NCBI RefSeq assembly: GCF_900451195.1
Contig: NZ_UGHR01000003.1
Span: 688,001-752,000 of the forward strand
From: Iodobacter fluviatilis
GTDB lineage: Bacteria > Pseudomonadota > Gammaproteobacteria > Burkholderiales > Chitinibacteraceae
DNA length: 64,000 nucleotides
Direction: 5' to 3'
In this document: piece by piece, positions 1 to 8,396 of the stretch
How positions within the stretch are numbered: position 1 is the stretch's first letter
Layout of the letters: every line of letters begins with the position of its first letter
Translations under genes and position numbers: made by a program
Notes under the pieces: model-generated
What the model was told of the DNA's origin: nothing
Databases searched by the model: none
What the model saw: only the letters and a program-made list of their open reading frames with translations

Positions 1-684
1 AACTGGGGCTTTGGTCTCTGCTTTTTGCATCTGCGCAACGTCAAGAAAAAGCACTGGAATCATAAGCGGGTCTACAGGATTTACTGCGATTTAGAGTTAA
101 ACCTGCGGATTAAGCCTAAAAAGCGCTTAGAACGCGAAACGCCAGAGCCATTAGCAGTGCCAGCAGCAAAAAATGAAACGTGGTCGATGGATTTTATGCA
201 CGATCAATTGGCCGATGGCCGTAGCATTCGCTTATTCAATGTGATTGATGATTTTAATCGGGAAGGATTGGGCATTGAAGTCGATTTCTCTTTGCCAGCA
301 GAACGCGTCATACGCAGCCTGAATCAAATTATTGAATGGCGTGGTAAACCAAAACGAATCAGGTCTGATAATTGCCCTGAATACATTAGTCACATATTAA
401 AAAATTGGGCAGAACAACAATCGATTGAATTGGCCTATATTCAGCCCGGCAACCCGCAGCAAAATGCGTATATTGAACGCTATAATCGCACCGTTCGATA
501 TGAATGGCTGGCTTGTGATGATTTTGAAAGTATTGCTGAAGTATAAGAAACCGCAACGCAATGGCTTTGGAGTTACAATAACGAGCGCCCACATATGGGA
601 TTGGGCGGCATCACCCCGAAACAAAAACTGGCATTACATGCCTAGCCTCTACTTTTAAGTGAGCTTAAAAATGGGGGGATTACC
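1..684 (+). pseudogene. IS3-family transposase (OrfB) fragment with right IS end
   Basis: The reading frame is open from the left window edge and encodes the integrase core of an IS3-family Orf[14 protein letters not shown], the second catalytic Asp in RSDN, and [17 protein letters not shown] with the catalytic Glu. An in-frame TAA at 544-546 ends it, but the same frame continues to the TAG at 643-645 with the typical C-terminus (NNERPHMGLGGITP). A related fragment at 43240-43385 has CAA (Gln) where this copy has TAA, so the stop looks like a point nonsense mutation. The right terminal repeat, ending GGGGGGATTACC at 684, follows the ORF. The left part lies outside the window. The element is outside the genomic island and is probably inactive. 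Confidence 0.85.
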
Positions 685-911
685 TAATCTCTTGGCTTAC
701 TCGGTATGCCTGCTAAAGCTGCCCTGAATCCGCATAGAATTAAAGGGCGGCGGATGGAGGGCTGGCTGCACTTGTTAGCGCTGGTGGTTAAGATTTATTG
801 GGAAAAAATAGTACTGAATCTACGGTAATCCGTCTGAATCGGGTAAAATCCGCATTAATTCAAGAATCTACAGCAGGGCGCGATGCGCCCTGCTCTGCAT
901 TGGTGCCCCGT
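685..911 (+). other. Leader region of ttcA with possible 3' end of a truncated upstream gene
   Basis: Between the IS3 end and the ttcA start there is a short open frame ending at the TAA at 826-828. It contains [21 protein letters not shown] and could be the C-terminus of a gene cut by the IS, but I do not recognise it. A GC-rich perfect stem (GCAGGGCGC, GAT loop, GCGCCCTGC) at 873-893 lies just upstream of the ttcA ATG. It could be the terminator of the upstream gene or a leader hairpin. Confidence 0.3.
873..893. terminator. GC-rich hairpin before ttcA
   Basis: A perfect 9-bp inverted repeat, GCAGGGCGC / GCGCCCTGC, with a 3-nt loop. It has no T-run immediately after it and lies 19 nt upstream of the ttcA ATG at 912. 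It is either the hairpin of an upstream terminator or an mRNA leader structure. Confidence 0.4.
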
Positions 912-1073
912 ATGACTGATTCAACTCTTTCCGAAGCGGAAAAAAAACAGCAGTACAATTTTAATAAGCTCGCCAAACGCTTACGCCACAATGTGGGTGA
1001 TGCAATCAATCATTTCAATATGATTGAGGATGGCGATAAGGTGATGGTGTGTCTGTCTGGTGGTAAAATGTAG
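912..1073 (+). pseudogene. ttcA: ttcA 5' fragment (tRNA 2-thiocytidine synthetase), split by the island
   Basis: This encodes the first 52 residues of TtcA ([18 protein letters not shown], then [15 protein letters not shown]). TtcA is the ATP-dependent Fe-S enzyme that thiolates C32 of certain tRNAs. The ATG at 912 gives the usual TtcA N-terminus; the open frame back to 798 lacks homology. Homology stops exactly after the Lys of the PP-loop SGGKDS motif (codon 1065-1067). The island DNA then adds ATG TAG, so translation stops at 1073. The rest of the gene resumes in frame at 44808 with [10 protein letters not shown]. The fragment cannot be functional on its own. Confidence 0.92.
1062..1067 (+). 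repeat. Left junction repeat (attL core)
   Basis: GGTAAA, the Gly-Lys codons of the ttcA PP-loop. To the left the sequence is ttcA; to the right it is AT-rich island DNA (ATGTAGCC, then T-runs) leading to the first recombinase. It pairs with GGGAAG at 44802-44807 as an imperfect direct repeat. Confidence 0.75.
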
Positions 1074-1143
1074 CCAATAAGTTTTTTGTAATGGTTTTTT
1101 ATTTGGTGTTCTGTTTTAAGTTGTTGATCTATTAATCGTTTTA

Positions 1144-2460
1144 ATGGTTTCTGCTTTACATTTCGATGTTCTTGTCTATATTTGCAGTGTGCTGCTTATT
1201 GGACGATATGTTTTGCAAATAATCCGACTTAAAAAATATCAATTTCATAACAAATCTTTTGTTGCGATCGTTGATGATTGCGACTGCCCGCTCGACCCCT
1301 TTGTCAGCGCCTATCTATCTACTCTGGCAAGTCAATCATTTAATACGCAACTTAGAAAAGCCGTTGAGCTGACCTTTGTTCTCAAACAATTTGCTTCCAA
1401 ATGTATAGATCTGCCAACGAGAATGGCGTCTGGGCAGTTTGTTAGTGAGAAGGAATACTTGCAATTCTATGATGCGAGTTGTCTTCAGAAGGATGCAATA
1501 GACAGTAATGTGGTATCGCTTCGACAAATCAGCGATAAAACATTGCGAAATATAATCTCAGCAAATCAAAAATGCATGGCGAAGGTATCCAATGAAACTC
1601 TACAGGGTCGGGTTCGGAGGTTTCGCGAGTACTGCACATGGCTATTTGAGCATTTTCATGATTTACATCGCGTTGATGAAGTCGTTTCCAATCGTTTTCA
1701 TAGGCTAACTTCGAAAATAAAATTAGATGAAGAAGGGCTAGGCAGGAATCGATCGCAGAGAGTTGCAGACCCCATTGAGTCGGTTATTCCCGACGAAGTC
1801 TTCGCGCGACTTTTGGAAATGATATTGCCATCATCTCCCAATAATCCGTTTACGGGATCAAGAATTAGAAACTATTTACTTGTTTCCGTCCTGTATCAGA
1901 CCGGAATAAGGCGAGGTGCTTTGGCAAAACTGAAAATCTCGGATTGCCATTTCTCAGGCTCATTTGACCAAATATCTATTTACCGATCCGGGGGCGATCC
2001 AACAGATCCAAGACTTGATAAGCCAAATCAAAAAACAAAAGCACATCTGGCGACGATTTCCTCTGTCCTAATGCGGCAGATCAAGCTCTATATTGACCAA
2101 GTTCGCGCCAATATTCCCCAACAACAACCTCATGATTTTATTTTCATTAGTGAAAAAGATTCGCGTGGAACGCTGGGTCAGCCAATTTCATTGAAGTCGA
2201 TCAACACAATTTTTCAGAAGCTTTCTGATGCTCTTCAGTTTTACGTTCATCCACATTTGTTACGGCACAAATGGAATGAAATCTTCGACAAGCAGGGGGA
2301 AGCTCTGGCAATAGACCCCAAATTGCTTGAAGACATCCGTAAATACGCGATGGGTTGGTCAGAATCATCAGCTATGGCTCAGACCTATAACGACAAACGG
2401 TTGGCGAAAAAAGCTAAAGAGATATCTTTTGCCCATCAAAAAAAGGTGGATAGCCAATGA
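1144..2460 (+). CDS. ginA: Tyrosine recombinase 1 of the GInt module (GinA-like)
   Basis: This is a 438-residue site-specific recombinase, the first gene inside the left end of the island. The C-terminal catalytic domain shows the family residues: Arg in TGIRRGALAKL (256/257), HLLRH (His371, Arg374), and a candidate tyrosine nucleophile at 415 in AQTYNDKR. The N-terminal 200 residues contain a core-binding-like helical part with Cys-containing segments. Its stop overlaps the start of the next recombinase by 4 nt (ATGA), so the genes are translationally coupled. In the family model all gin products are needed for integration and excision. The AT-rich segment 1074-1143 upstream is the likely promoter and end-recognition region. 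Confidence 0.85.
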   Translation: MVSALHFDVLVYICSVLLIGRYVLQIIRLKKYQFHNKSFVAIVDDCDCPLDPFVSAYLSTLASQSFNTQLRKAVELTFVLKQFASKCIDLPTRMASGQFVSEKEYLQFYDASCLQKDAIDSNVVSLRQISDKTLRNIISANQKCMAKVSNETLQGRVRRFREYCTWLFEHFHDLHRVDEVVSNRFHRLTSKIKLDEEGLGRNRSQRVADPIESVIPDEVFARLLEMILPSSPNNPFTGSRIRNYLLVSVLYQTGIRRGALAKLKISDCHFSGSFDQISIYRSGGDPTDPRLDKPNQKTKAHLATISSVLMRQIKLYIDQVRANIPQQQPHDFIFISEKDSRGTLGQPISLKSINTIFQKLSDALQFYVHPHLLRHKWNEIFDKQGEALAIDPKLLEDIRKYAMGWSESSAMAQTYNDKRLAKKAKEISFAHQKKVDSQ

Positions 2461-4115
2461 TAGGTTTGAATAGTTTTTTAGCTGCAGGCTTGGCCCATAA
2501 ACAGCCGTTATGGATGACTGCCAAGTCAGGGATGACGGTGAATGTGTTTGATCACGAATGGAGGATACTTCCGCATATGGGGAAGGGATGTACTATTTCG
2601 GTGGGATGGATACATGATTCCGTAATGCCAGTTGAAGATAAGAAATTGATTCTTGAAGTTTTAATTCAGTATGTACGAACAAAAAGTGCGAGTACAACTG
2701 TAGGTATCGTGCACAATACTAAGCCATTTTTAATGGATGGAACTCCAACACTGACCAGTCTCAGAACAGCATGGAGCGCGTTAAAAACAAACCAAAAAAA
2801 AGGGTTAAATCAATTTTTTGGGACTTTATCGAAGCTAGGCCACGTGAAATATGATGAATACCATAAATTTACAAGTAGCCATTTAGATAAAGAAAAGTCT
2901 AATTCTCTAGATCCATCTAAAGGGGCTCTCAGCGATATTGAGTTTGATTCTCTGGCTAAGGAGATCAACGCTAAGTTGCGAGCTTTTGATTGGTCAGTAT
3001 CTCAGGAGATTTCGTTCTTTTTACGGAGCAGCTATGGATATGGAGAGTTGCGCAATAGCGTAAGTAACAAGCTAATGCTGTCCACTGCCAGGCGGCCAAT
3101 TCAGCTTGCTATCCTGAAGTGGAGGGATCTGATCCCCGCCGGTGCGAGTTTTAACGATCCAAATATTAAAGAGTCAGATCAGATTGGTTCAACGGGAATT
3201 CAAACTCTTCAACTTCGCGTGTTCTACGCGAAAGAAACAGGTGGAAGCTCTCCTCGGGCATTTCCTGAGCGATACCCGCTTCATCTCTCAAATGATCTAT
3301 CTACAGTCCTCATTAATTATAAAAAATTATATACGGCTGGCGTTACATTACATTTAAAGTCATGCGGGATAAATCTCGATCAGGTAGAACTTATTCGCGT
3401 AATGATGAATATGCCAATTTTATTGTCAAATGATCTGTTTAGTACGAAATTCGACTCATTAGAGATATTCAAGAGCATGTTCACCAATAGCTCAATGACA
3501 TTTCATGTTGGCGAACAGGCCCCAACCAGGGCATTGAGGACAGTAAAGATAGTTTCTGATCGGCACCCTGGCTGTATTGCAACAAATAACAGAATTAGGC
3601 ACACCATTTTAACAAGAGCGGCACAAGAGGGCTTGCCAGCAACACAACTGGCACAGATTACCGGCGTCACTGTACCTGCTGCAAGGCATTATATTGATAT
3701 GGACTACCAATCAAGGCTGCTAATTGACCAGAACTATGTCGGGAATGAGTTTCTAAAGCAAGCTTTTAAAGGCGCTATTTCTTTAGTAGCCGCTGGCGAA
3801 GAGGTTGTTCTGGACCAGCAGTTTAATGATATTGGCGGAGTTAAATCTAAGGCGTCGTGCAGAAACTGTTCTGCGGAGCTGGGGCGTCCGTTGGCTTGCT
3901 ATGGGTGCCCAAATTTTCGCCCGATTCTGGAGGCAGAGCACAGGGCTGTATTGCAGCTGGCCGAGGACAAATTGAGCATAAATAAGAGCGCGCTATTAAA
4001 TCCGCTTCACACCCGAAGTATTGAAAAGTTACAAAGACAGATTAACTGGGTGAAACTCACCATCGATATTTGCGATGAAATACTATTAACAAAAAAGGGA
4101 ATTAATGTTAAATAA
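2457..4115 (+). CDS. ginB: Tyrosine recombinase 2 of the GInt module (GinB-like)
   Basis: A 552-residue tyrosine recombinase that overlaps the preceding gene by 4 nt and the following one by 11 nt. Visible catalytic elements are Arg212/213 in STARRPIQLAILKW, a RIRHTILTRAA box (380-388) standing in for the usual HxxRH, and a candidate Tyr412 in AARHYIDMD. After the catalytic domain comes a four-cysteine, zinc-ribbon-like motif, CRNC (468-471) and CYGC (481-484), which may bind DNA or a partner recombinase. Recombinase trios work as a complex, so this subunit is probably not independent. Confidence 0.85.
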   Translation: MIGLNSFLAAGLAHKQPLWMTAKSGMTVNVFDHEWRILPHMGKGCTISVGWIHDSVMPVEDKKLILEVLIQYVRTKSASTTVGIVHNTKPFLMDGTPTLTSLRTAWSALKTNQKKGLNQFFGTLSKLGHVKYDEYHKFTSSHLDKEKSNSLDPSKGALSDIEFDSLAKEINAKLRAFDWSVSQEISFFLRSSYGYGELRNSVSNKLMLSTARRPIQLAILKWRDLIPAGASFNDPNIKESDQIGSTGIQTLQLRVFYAKETGGSSPRAFPERYPLHLSNDLSTVLINYKKLYTAGVTLHLKSCGINLDQVELIRVMMNMPILLSNDLFSTKFDSLEIFKSMFTNSSMTFHVGEQAPTRALRTVKIVSDRHPGCIATNNRIRHTILTRAAQEGLPATQLAQITGVTVPAARHYIDMDYQSRLLIDQNYVGNEFLKQAFKGAISLVAAGEEVVLDQQFNDIGGVKSKASCRNCSAELGRPLACYGCPNFRPILEAEHRAVLQLAEDKLSINKSALLNPLHTRSIEKLQRQINWVKLTIDICDEILLTKKGINVK

Positions 4116-6423
4116 ATATCTTGATCGTCTTTATTTGTTAATTGCGGAATATCGCAAACAGACTCTTTCTCAATTTGAAGGCGCAGATGGCAAAAGGGCG
4201 GATTTTGACGATTTAATTTGGTTTTATATTGACCCAAATTCAGGTCGAAAAACACGATTTCTTTGTGGTCGTCATGGGGCAAAAGGTTCAGGTAATGCGG
4301 GCAATAAGCCTGAATTTGCCCTTCCATATCCATATAGTCATCTAGTCAAAGTGTGGATCATAGAGGTGATAAACGAGCCGATCTCAGTAGGTGAAAAACA
4401 GGCTCGTGTTTCTATTGCTAGAAAATTGCTGTCCGTTATGGAGGGCGAGCTCTACGCCCAAACAGACATGATTATCAGTGGTCAAAGCCTACCTGTTCTC
4501 TATGAAGATCGTTTACGGCCATTCATTACATTTTGTTTAGACAAAGGATTGGTGCGACAACCTGCGATTAAAGGCACCTTTATAAAGGACAGAAGGGACA
4601 GAACTGGAAATGCTGAGTTTGATAAGAATATTATGAAACTACCCCCAATTGAGTCCCTCATTGCATTGGGAAGCATTTTTACTAAGGTATTCAAGCATGT
4701 AAACGAAGATGGATCGGAGCATAAAGGTGAGCAGGTAAATATTACGGATGCCTGGATTGTTACCTTCGCATTGGCGGGTCTGGCATCCCCTAGTCGACTG
4801 TCTGCTGAAGTTCCTGTTCTACCAAAGCAGCGACTAAAAACCTATGCTGAGGGTGATGGAGAATCCGTTCATTACCTTGACTGGATAGGTAGTAAAGGTT
4901 TTCAGGATAATAAAACCCATGTGCTTGGGGCTTTGGCTGCTGAATTTGAAAAAGCAATTAATTTTTTCTTCATCAAATGCGAGCCTATAAGGATTTTGTC
5001 TAGATTTTATGAAAACCCACAACTAAGTCTGAATGCGCTGCTGGGTGATTTCAAGGTTGCCGAGGAGAGAAAAAAAGTCCATCTGAATTTCAATAAGCCT
5101 CCGAATCTTTTTACCTTAGGGTATGTACTTGGATTTTATGAAATAGAAGACTGTGTACCAATTCTTAAATCAGGTGTTGATCTTTCTAGTGTGCATTACG
5201 TTCAACGAGGTCAGTTTTTTGAAAATAAACCGATTAATGCCTTGACTTTAAGTGATCGGTTAAGCATGTCTTTGACACGAAAAAGTACTTTTTCCAGCCT
5301 ACCTTTTTTATTTGGATACGAGAATCTTTCAAAGCGAATAGCAGATGATTTCTCAGGTGCGCTGACAGCTACTGTTGGTGAGATCCAAGATTGGTGGATC
5401 GAATTTTTTAAAAGAACGATCTTGCCTGAATTTCCAAATGCTTATACATCTAGCGAATCTAGTATTAGATTAGCAGACGCACTATTTTGTTTACGGGGGG
5501 ATTGGGTTTATGCTAGGCACGGTGGGCGTGGATCTGGCGGCAAGGCGTTTCAAGCCTCTCTGTTTGCCTTAGTTCCCTTAAGTAGTTTGGGTTCGCTGGC
5601 AGGGGACAAACTAACGGGAACAAAATTAACCCTGTCAATTTTTGAAGATTATGGGTTTTCAAGAGAGCTTGCAATTCGTTCACACAGCCTGCGCCACTTT
5701 GGCAACACACTTGCAGATTTGAGTAATATTCCTCATGAAATCATAACTGCATGGTCGGGGAGGCGTAGCTCAGAACAAACGACAACGTACATCCATACCA
5801 GTCACGAAGAGCGGGCTGATCGAGTTCGCGTCATACTTAATAAGCCTGAAAATGATAGCCGGGAAATTCGAGTTGTTGCGCAAGAAGATCTAATTCAACG
5901 AATTAATATCCCTGCGAGCATTACATCCACAGGCATTTGCACACAGGACCTCAATGTGACGCCCTGTGATTATTTAAACGACCTTGTTTCTCAATGCTTT
6001 ATGTGTCCTGAGGCTTGCTATATTGCGGGAGACGTTAAGGCGATTGAACTTTTTGAAAAGGATTGCTCGTACCAAAAGTTGAGGCTTGAGGCTGTCTCTA
6101 TTGACCGTCGCTTGTCTGTATCGCAAGCGATGCAGCGTTGGTATGTTACCCATTCACGTAATACTTATATTTTGTCGCAATTACTTAATCTAATGAAAAC
6201 CAGCCAAGAGGGAACTGTAATTCGCTTCTCAGCGAAAAAATATGAATTTTATTTGTCAAATCCGCAGACAAAGGCAATTAGTAATACACCATGTGTTTTG
6301 CCTGATTTTGATGGGCTCCTTCATGGGCTGATTGAGAATCGCTCCGAAGAGGAAGGATCAAATCCTAACCCTCAATTGCAGTCATTATTATCTTCCTTTG
6401 GTCTCTCTGAGGAGGGGACTTAA
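4105..6423 (+). CDS. ginC: Tyrosine recombinase 3 of the GInt module (GinC-like)
   Basis: At 772 residues this is the largest of the three recombinases. Its catalytic core shows Arg231 in LASPSRLSAE, HSLRHF (His527, Arg530, His531) and the nucleophile candidate Tyr562 in TTTYIHTSHEER. The C-terminal 140 residues contain a cysteine cluster (GICTQ, TPCDY, QCFMCPEACY), consistent with a metal-binding domain like that of the preceding subunit. The N-terminal 200 residues have no motif I recognise. The small fourth gene starts directly at its stop codon. Confidence 0.85.
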   Translation: MLNKYLDRLYLLIAEYRKQTLSQFEGADGKRADFDDLIWFYIDPNSGRKTRFLCGRHGAKGSGNAGNKPEFALPYPYSHLVKVWIIEVINEPISVGEKQARVSIARKLLSVMEGELYAQTDMIISGQSLPVLYEDRLRPFITFCLDKGLVRQPAIKGTFIKDRRDRTGNAEFDKNIMKLPPIESLIALGSIFTKVFKHVNEDGSEHKGEQVNITDAWIVTFALAGLASPSRLSAEVPVLPKQRLKTYAEGDGESVHYLDWIGSKGFQDNKTHVLGALAAEFEKAINFFFIKCEPIRILSRFYENPQLSLNALLGDFKVAEERKKVHLNFNKPPNLFTLGYVLGFYEIEDCVPILKSGVDLSSVHYVQRGQFFENKPINALTLSDRLSMSLTRKSTFSSLPFLFGYENLSKRIADDFSGALTATVGEIQDWWIEFFKRTILPEFPNAYTSSESSIRLADALFCLRGDWVYARHGGRGSGGKAFQASLFALVPLSSLGSLAGDKLTGTKLTLSIFEDYGFSRELAIRSHSLRHFGNTLADLSNIPHEIITAWSGRRSSEQTTTYIHTSHEERADRVRVILNKPENDSREIRVVAQEDLIQRINIPASITSTGICTQDLNVTPCDYLNDLVSQCFMCPEACYIAGDVKAIELFEKDCSYQKLRLEAVSIDRRLSVSQAMQRWYVTHSRNTYILSQLLNLMKTSQEGTVIRFSAKKYEFYLSNPQTKAISNTPCVLPDFDGLLHGLIENRSEEEGSNPNPQLQSLLSSFGLSEEGT

Positions 6424-6831
6424 ATGGCGGCACCGAAAATATCGGCACAGCAACAGCGAAAAATTGAGGTCATTTTAACGAAGTGGAATGGCAAACTTAC
6501 ATGGGATGCTTTGGTTGAGCGAATTAAACTTGAATTAGATCTTGAAACCACTCGGCAAACGTTGTGCACATATGCAGGCATCAATGTCTGCTTCAAAAAG
6601 AAAAAAGCGCAGTTTCGTGGTGTAACACTACCTTTGTATACATCGGTTACCGCTTCTGACATCAAATTGGTTGATCAGTTAGAGCATTTAAAGGCTGAAA
6701 TTTCAATCTTGGAAAAAAATAATGCAGAACAGCTACGCCTGATTGAAAGAATATTCGCTAATGCAAAAGCTATTCCGAATTTAGATTTACGAGCTCTGAT
6801 CAAGACTCGTCCGGAAGATATGAGCAAATAA
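6424..6831 (+). CDS. ginD: Small HTH/coiled-coil protein of the recombinase module (GinD-like)
   Basis: A 135-residue protein whose ATG directly follows the stop of the third recombinase. Residues 8-50 look like a helix-turn-helix (WDALVERIKLELDLETTRQT). It is followed by a basic patch (CFKKKKAQFRG) and a C-terminal coiled coil (LVDQLEHLKAEISILEKNN). Position, size and layout match the fourth, small DNA-binding member of the GInt operon, thought to act as accessory factor for integration and excision. It is the last gene of the module. Confidence 0.75.
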   Translation: MAAPKISAQQQRKIEVILTKWNGKLTWDALVERIKLELDLETTRQTLCTYAGINVCFKKKKAQFRGVTLPLYTSVTASDIKLVDQLEHLKAEISILEKNNAEQLRLIERIFANAKAIPNLDLRALIKTRPEDMSK

Positions 6832-7217
6832 AAAACTGAATAGCCCTTAGTTTTGTAGTCAGGTGACAGCTAAGGCCGATCTGTCGATATCGATCTTCGA
6901 AAAACGAAAGGCTGCAAACCATCTGGTTGCGGCCTTCATTATGTTTGGGTCAAGCAAGTGTTGTTCGGCCTAAGCGGACAAAAATCGTCGACAAAACAGG
7001 GGGCGATTCATACCGCAGACCCTTTGGTAATTGGCTTTGAGTCACACTGGGATGTAAATGTGGAATCGTTGGCAGTTTTTCTGGCGCTGCAAAGTATGCG
7101 TCCATCGCAGCCACATTGAATCGTAATCAAAGCGAGCAGGCCATGTTGGTCTGACCCAAACAAAACAGCCTCCGCGAAACCGGTGCGATTCACAGACCTC
7201 TGCGTGAGCCTCAAATA
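6832..7217. other. Intergenic region between recombinase module and cargo
   Basis: No convincing gene. A stem-loop at 6907-6938 (AAGGC-GCAAACC, loop ATCT, GGTTGC-GCCTT) probably ends the recombinase operon. On the minus strand a 73-codon frame (7263-7042) starts inside the patatin 3' end. It is Trp/Arg-rich and could be a small downstream gene of the patatin operon, but nothing else supports it. Confidence 0.35.
6907..6938 (+). terminator. Stem-loop after the recombinase operon
   Basis: An imperfect inverted repeat, AAGGCTGCAAACC / GGTTGCGGCCTT, around a 4-nt loop, followed by a short T-containing stretch. Its position 76 nt after the last recombinase-module gene suggests a terminator. Confidence 0.45.
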
Positions 7218-8396
7218 TCAAGGTTCCTTCAGGCATACCTGAGACATTATTTCCATATTCCACTTCACCGTTTCGTAGCCATGCCTTGCAAGAAGATCAA
7301 AGTGAGATTCAGACATCAAACTAAGGTTTGTGTTATATGTAGAAGCGCTCTTAACTTCTTCCTGAGAGAGCCAATTTTGGGTTAACAGTCGATCGGCAAT
7401 ACTCTCACGACCTTTAGAAAACTGCCGAATGGACTGCACAGCATCAGCTCCTATCCCAACGAATGCGCCTAATGATGAGTTTTTTTGAAGGAAATTTACA
7501 AAAGCTCGCACACGCAGTGCACGGCTTTGATCCAATGCAATGTCTGCGATTCTCTTAAAACGGAAAGGGTTTAGAGGGTGTGGTATTACTGTTCGAGGAA
7601 GGGCAGCTCCGCCATCTGACACAACTAGATAGCGAACAGGTGATTTAAGTGAATCATCCGTTTTCAACTCCTGTCTGCCCACATCAAACAGCGGTTCCAA
7701 CCCAAGATTGTCATACAATCCACCGTCATACAGGTGCAGGTTTTTGAATGGGACTTGATATATTTCAGCTTCTGCGGCTCCCCAATGTACGCGTTTTTTC
7801 CATTCGAAATTTTGACTTTTTAGTACCAAAGGGCCAATCCCGCCCGGAAAGGCCGCCGAAATCGCCATTGCCTTTGCTAAACTAAAACTACCGATATCCG
7901 CATATCCAAGTTCGTAGTCACCCATCGTTGCGGCCTTAAACCTGAAACGTCGCCCAGTCTCTCCGGTAGTACAATTGATAGACCAAACGGGTGAAGCCCC
8001 TAGACTACAAAGTGGAGCCTTTACATCCCATGCAGCCTCAATAGCTTGAGCGAGAACATTCGCGCGAGATAGCAAAAATCGCCAGTTTGTTGGAATAAAA
8101 AAAAGCTGAGTCAGTGCAGAACACTGTAAGGATTTCGATGTCAACACATGACGAAACTGTGGGAAAACGACGTTAAGGTACGCCGCCGAGCTAGGCCAAC
8201 GATACTCGGCTAGCCGAAAAACCATGCCAACAAAAAGACTTCCTCCTGAAACAGATGACACATGAGTAACATCTTCTAACAGGCCATGCTCTGCAAGATA
8301 ACGCATTACTCCAGCATGAAAAGCAGCTGCGCGGACCCCTCCGCCTGAAAGGGCCAGTCCAATATTTTTTTTCTCTACCGATGGAAACTCACTCAT
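7218..8396 (-). CDS. Patatin-like phospholipase (putative effector)
   Basis: A 392-residue patatin-family lipid hydrolase. It shows the oxyanion loop LSGGGVRAAAFHAG (residues 16-29), a nucleophile elbow SVSGGS with candidate Ser50 (the first elbow position is Ser instead of the usual Gly), and the catalytic Asp224 in LYDGGLYDN. In CBASS systems patatins (CapV) degrade inner-membrane phospholipids once activated by a nucleotide signal. Here the gene is last in an operon after the MBL and E2-E1-JAB genes. Its ATG directly abuts the TAG of the upstream gene, so it is probably translationally coupled and acts as the toxic output. No CD-NTase is encoded nearby, so the activating signal is unknown. 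Confidence 0.85.
   Translation of the reverse strand: MSEFPSVEKKNIGLALSGGGVRAAAFHAGVMRYLAEHGLLEDVTHVSSVSGGSLFVGMVFRLAEYRWPSSAAYLNVVFPQFRHVLTSKSLQCSALTQLFFIPTNWRFLLSRANVLAQAIEAAWDVKAPLCSLGASPVWSINCTTGETGRRFRFKAATMGDYELGYADIGSFSLAKAMAISAAFPGGIGPLVLKSQNFEWKKRVHWGAAEAEIYQVPFKNLHLYDGGLYDNLGLEPLFDVGRQELKTDDSLKSPVRYLVVSDGGAALPRTVIPHPLNPFRFKRIADIALDQSRALRVRAFVNFLQKNSSLGAFVGIGADAVQSIRQFSKGRESIADRLLTQNWLSQEEVKSASTYNTNLSLMSESHFDLLARHGYETVKWNMEIMSQVCLKEP

Noticed and set aside
798..911. Upstream extension of the ttcA frame starting at 798
   Set aside because: The extension covers a GC-rich hairpin and has no TtcA homology; the ATG at 912 gives the usual N-terminus.
7042..7263. 73-codon frame downstream of the patatin gene
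   Set aside because: Overlaps the patatin 3' end, no ribosome site or motif; kept only as a note in the intergenic entry.
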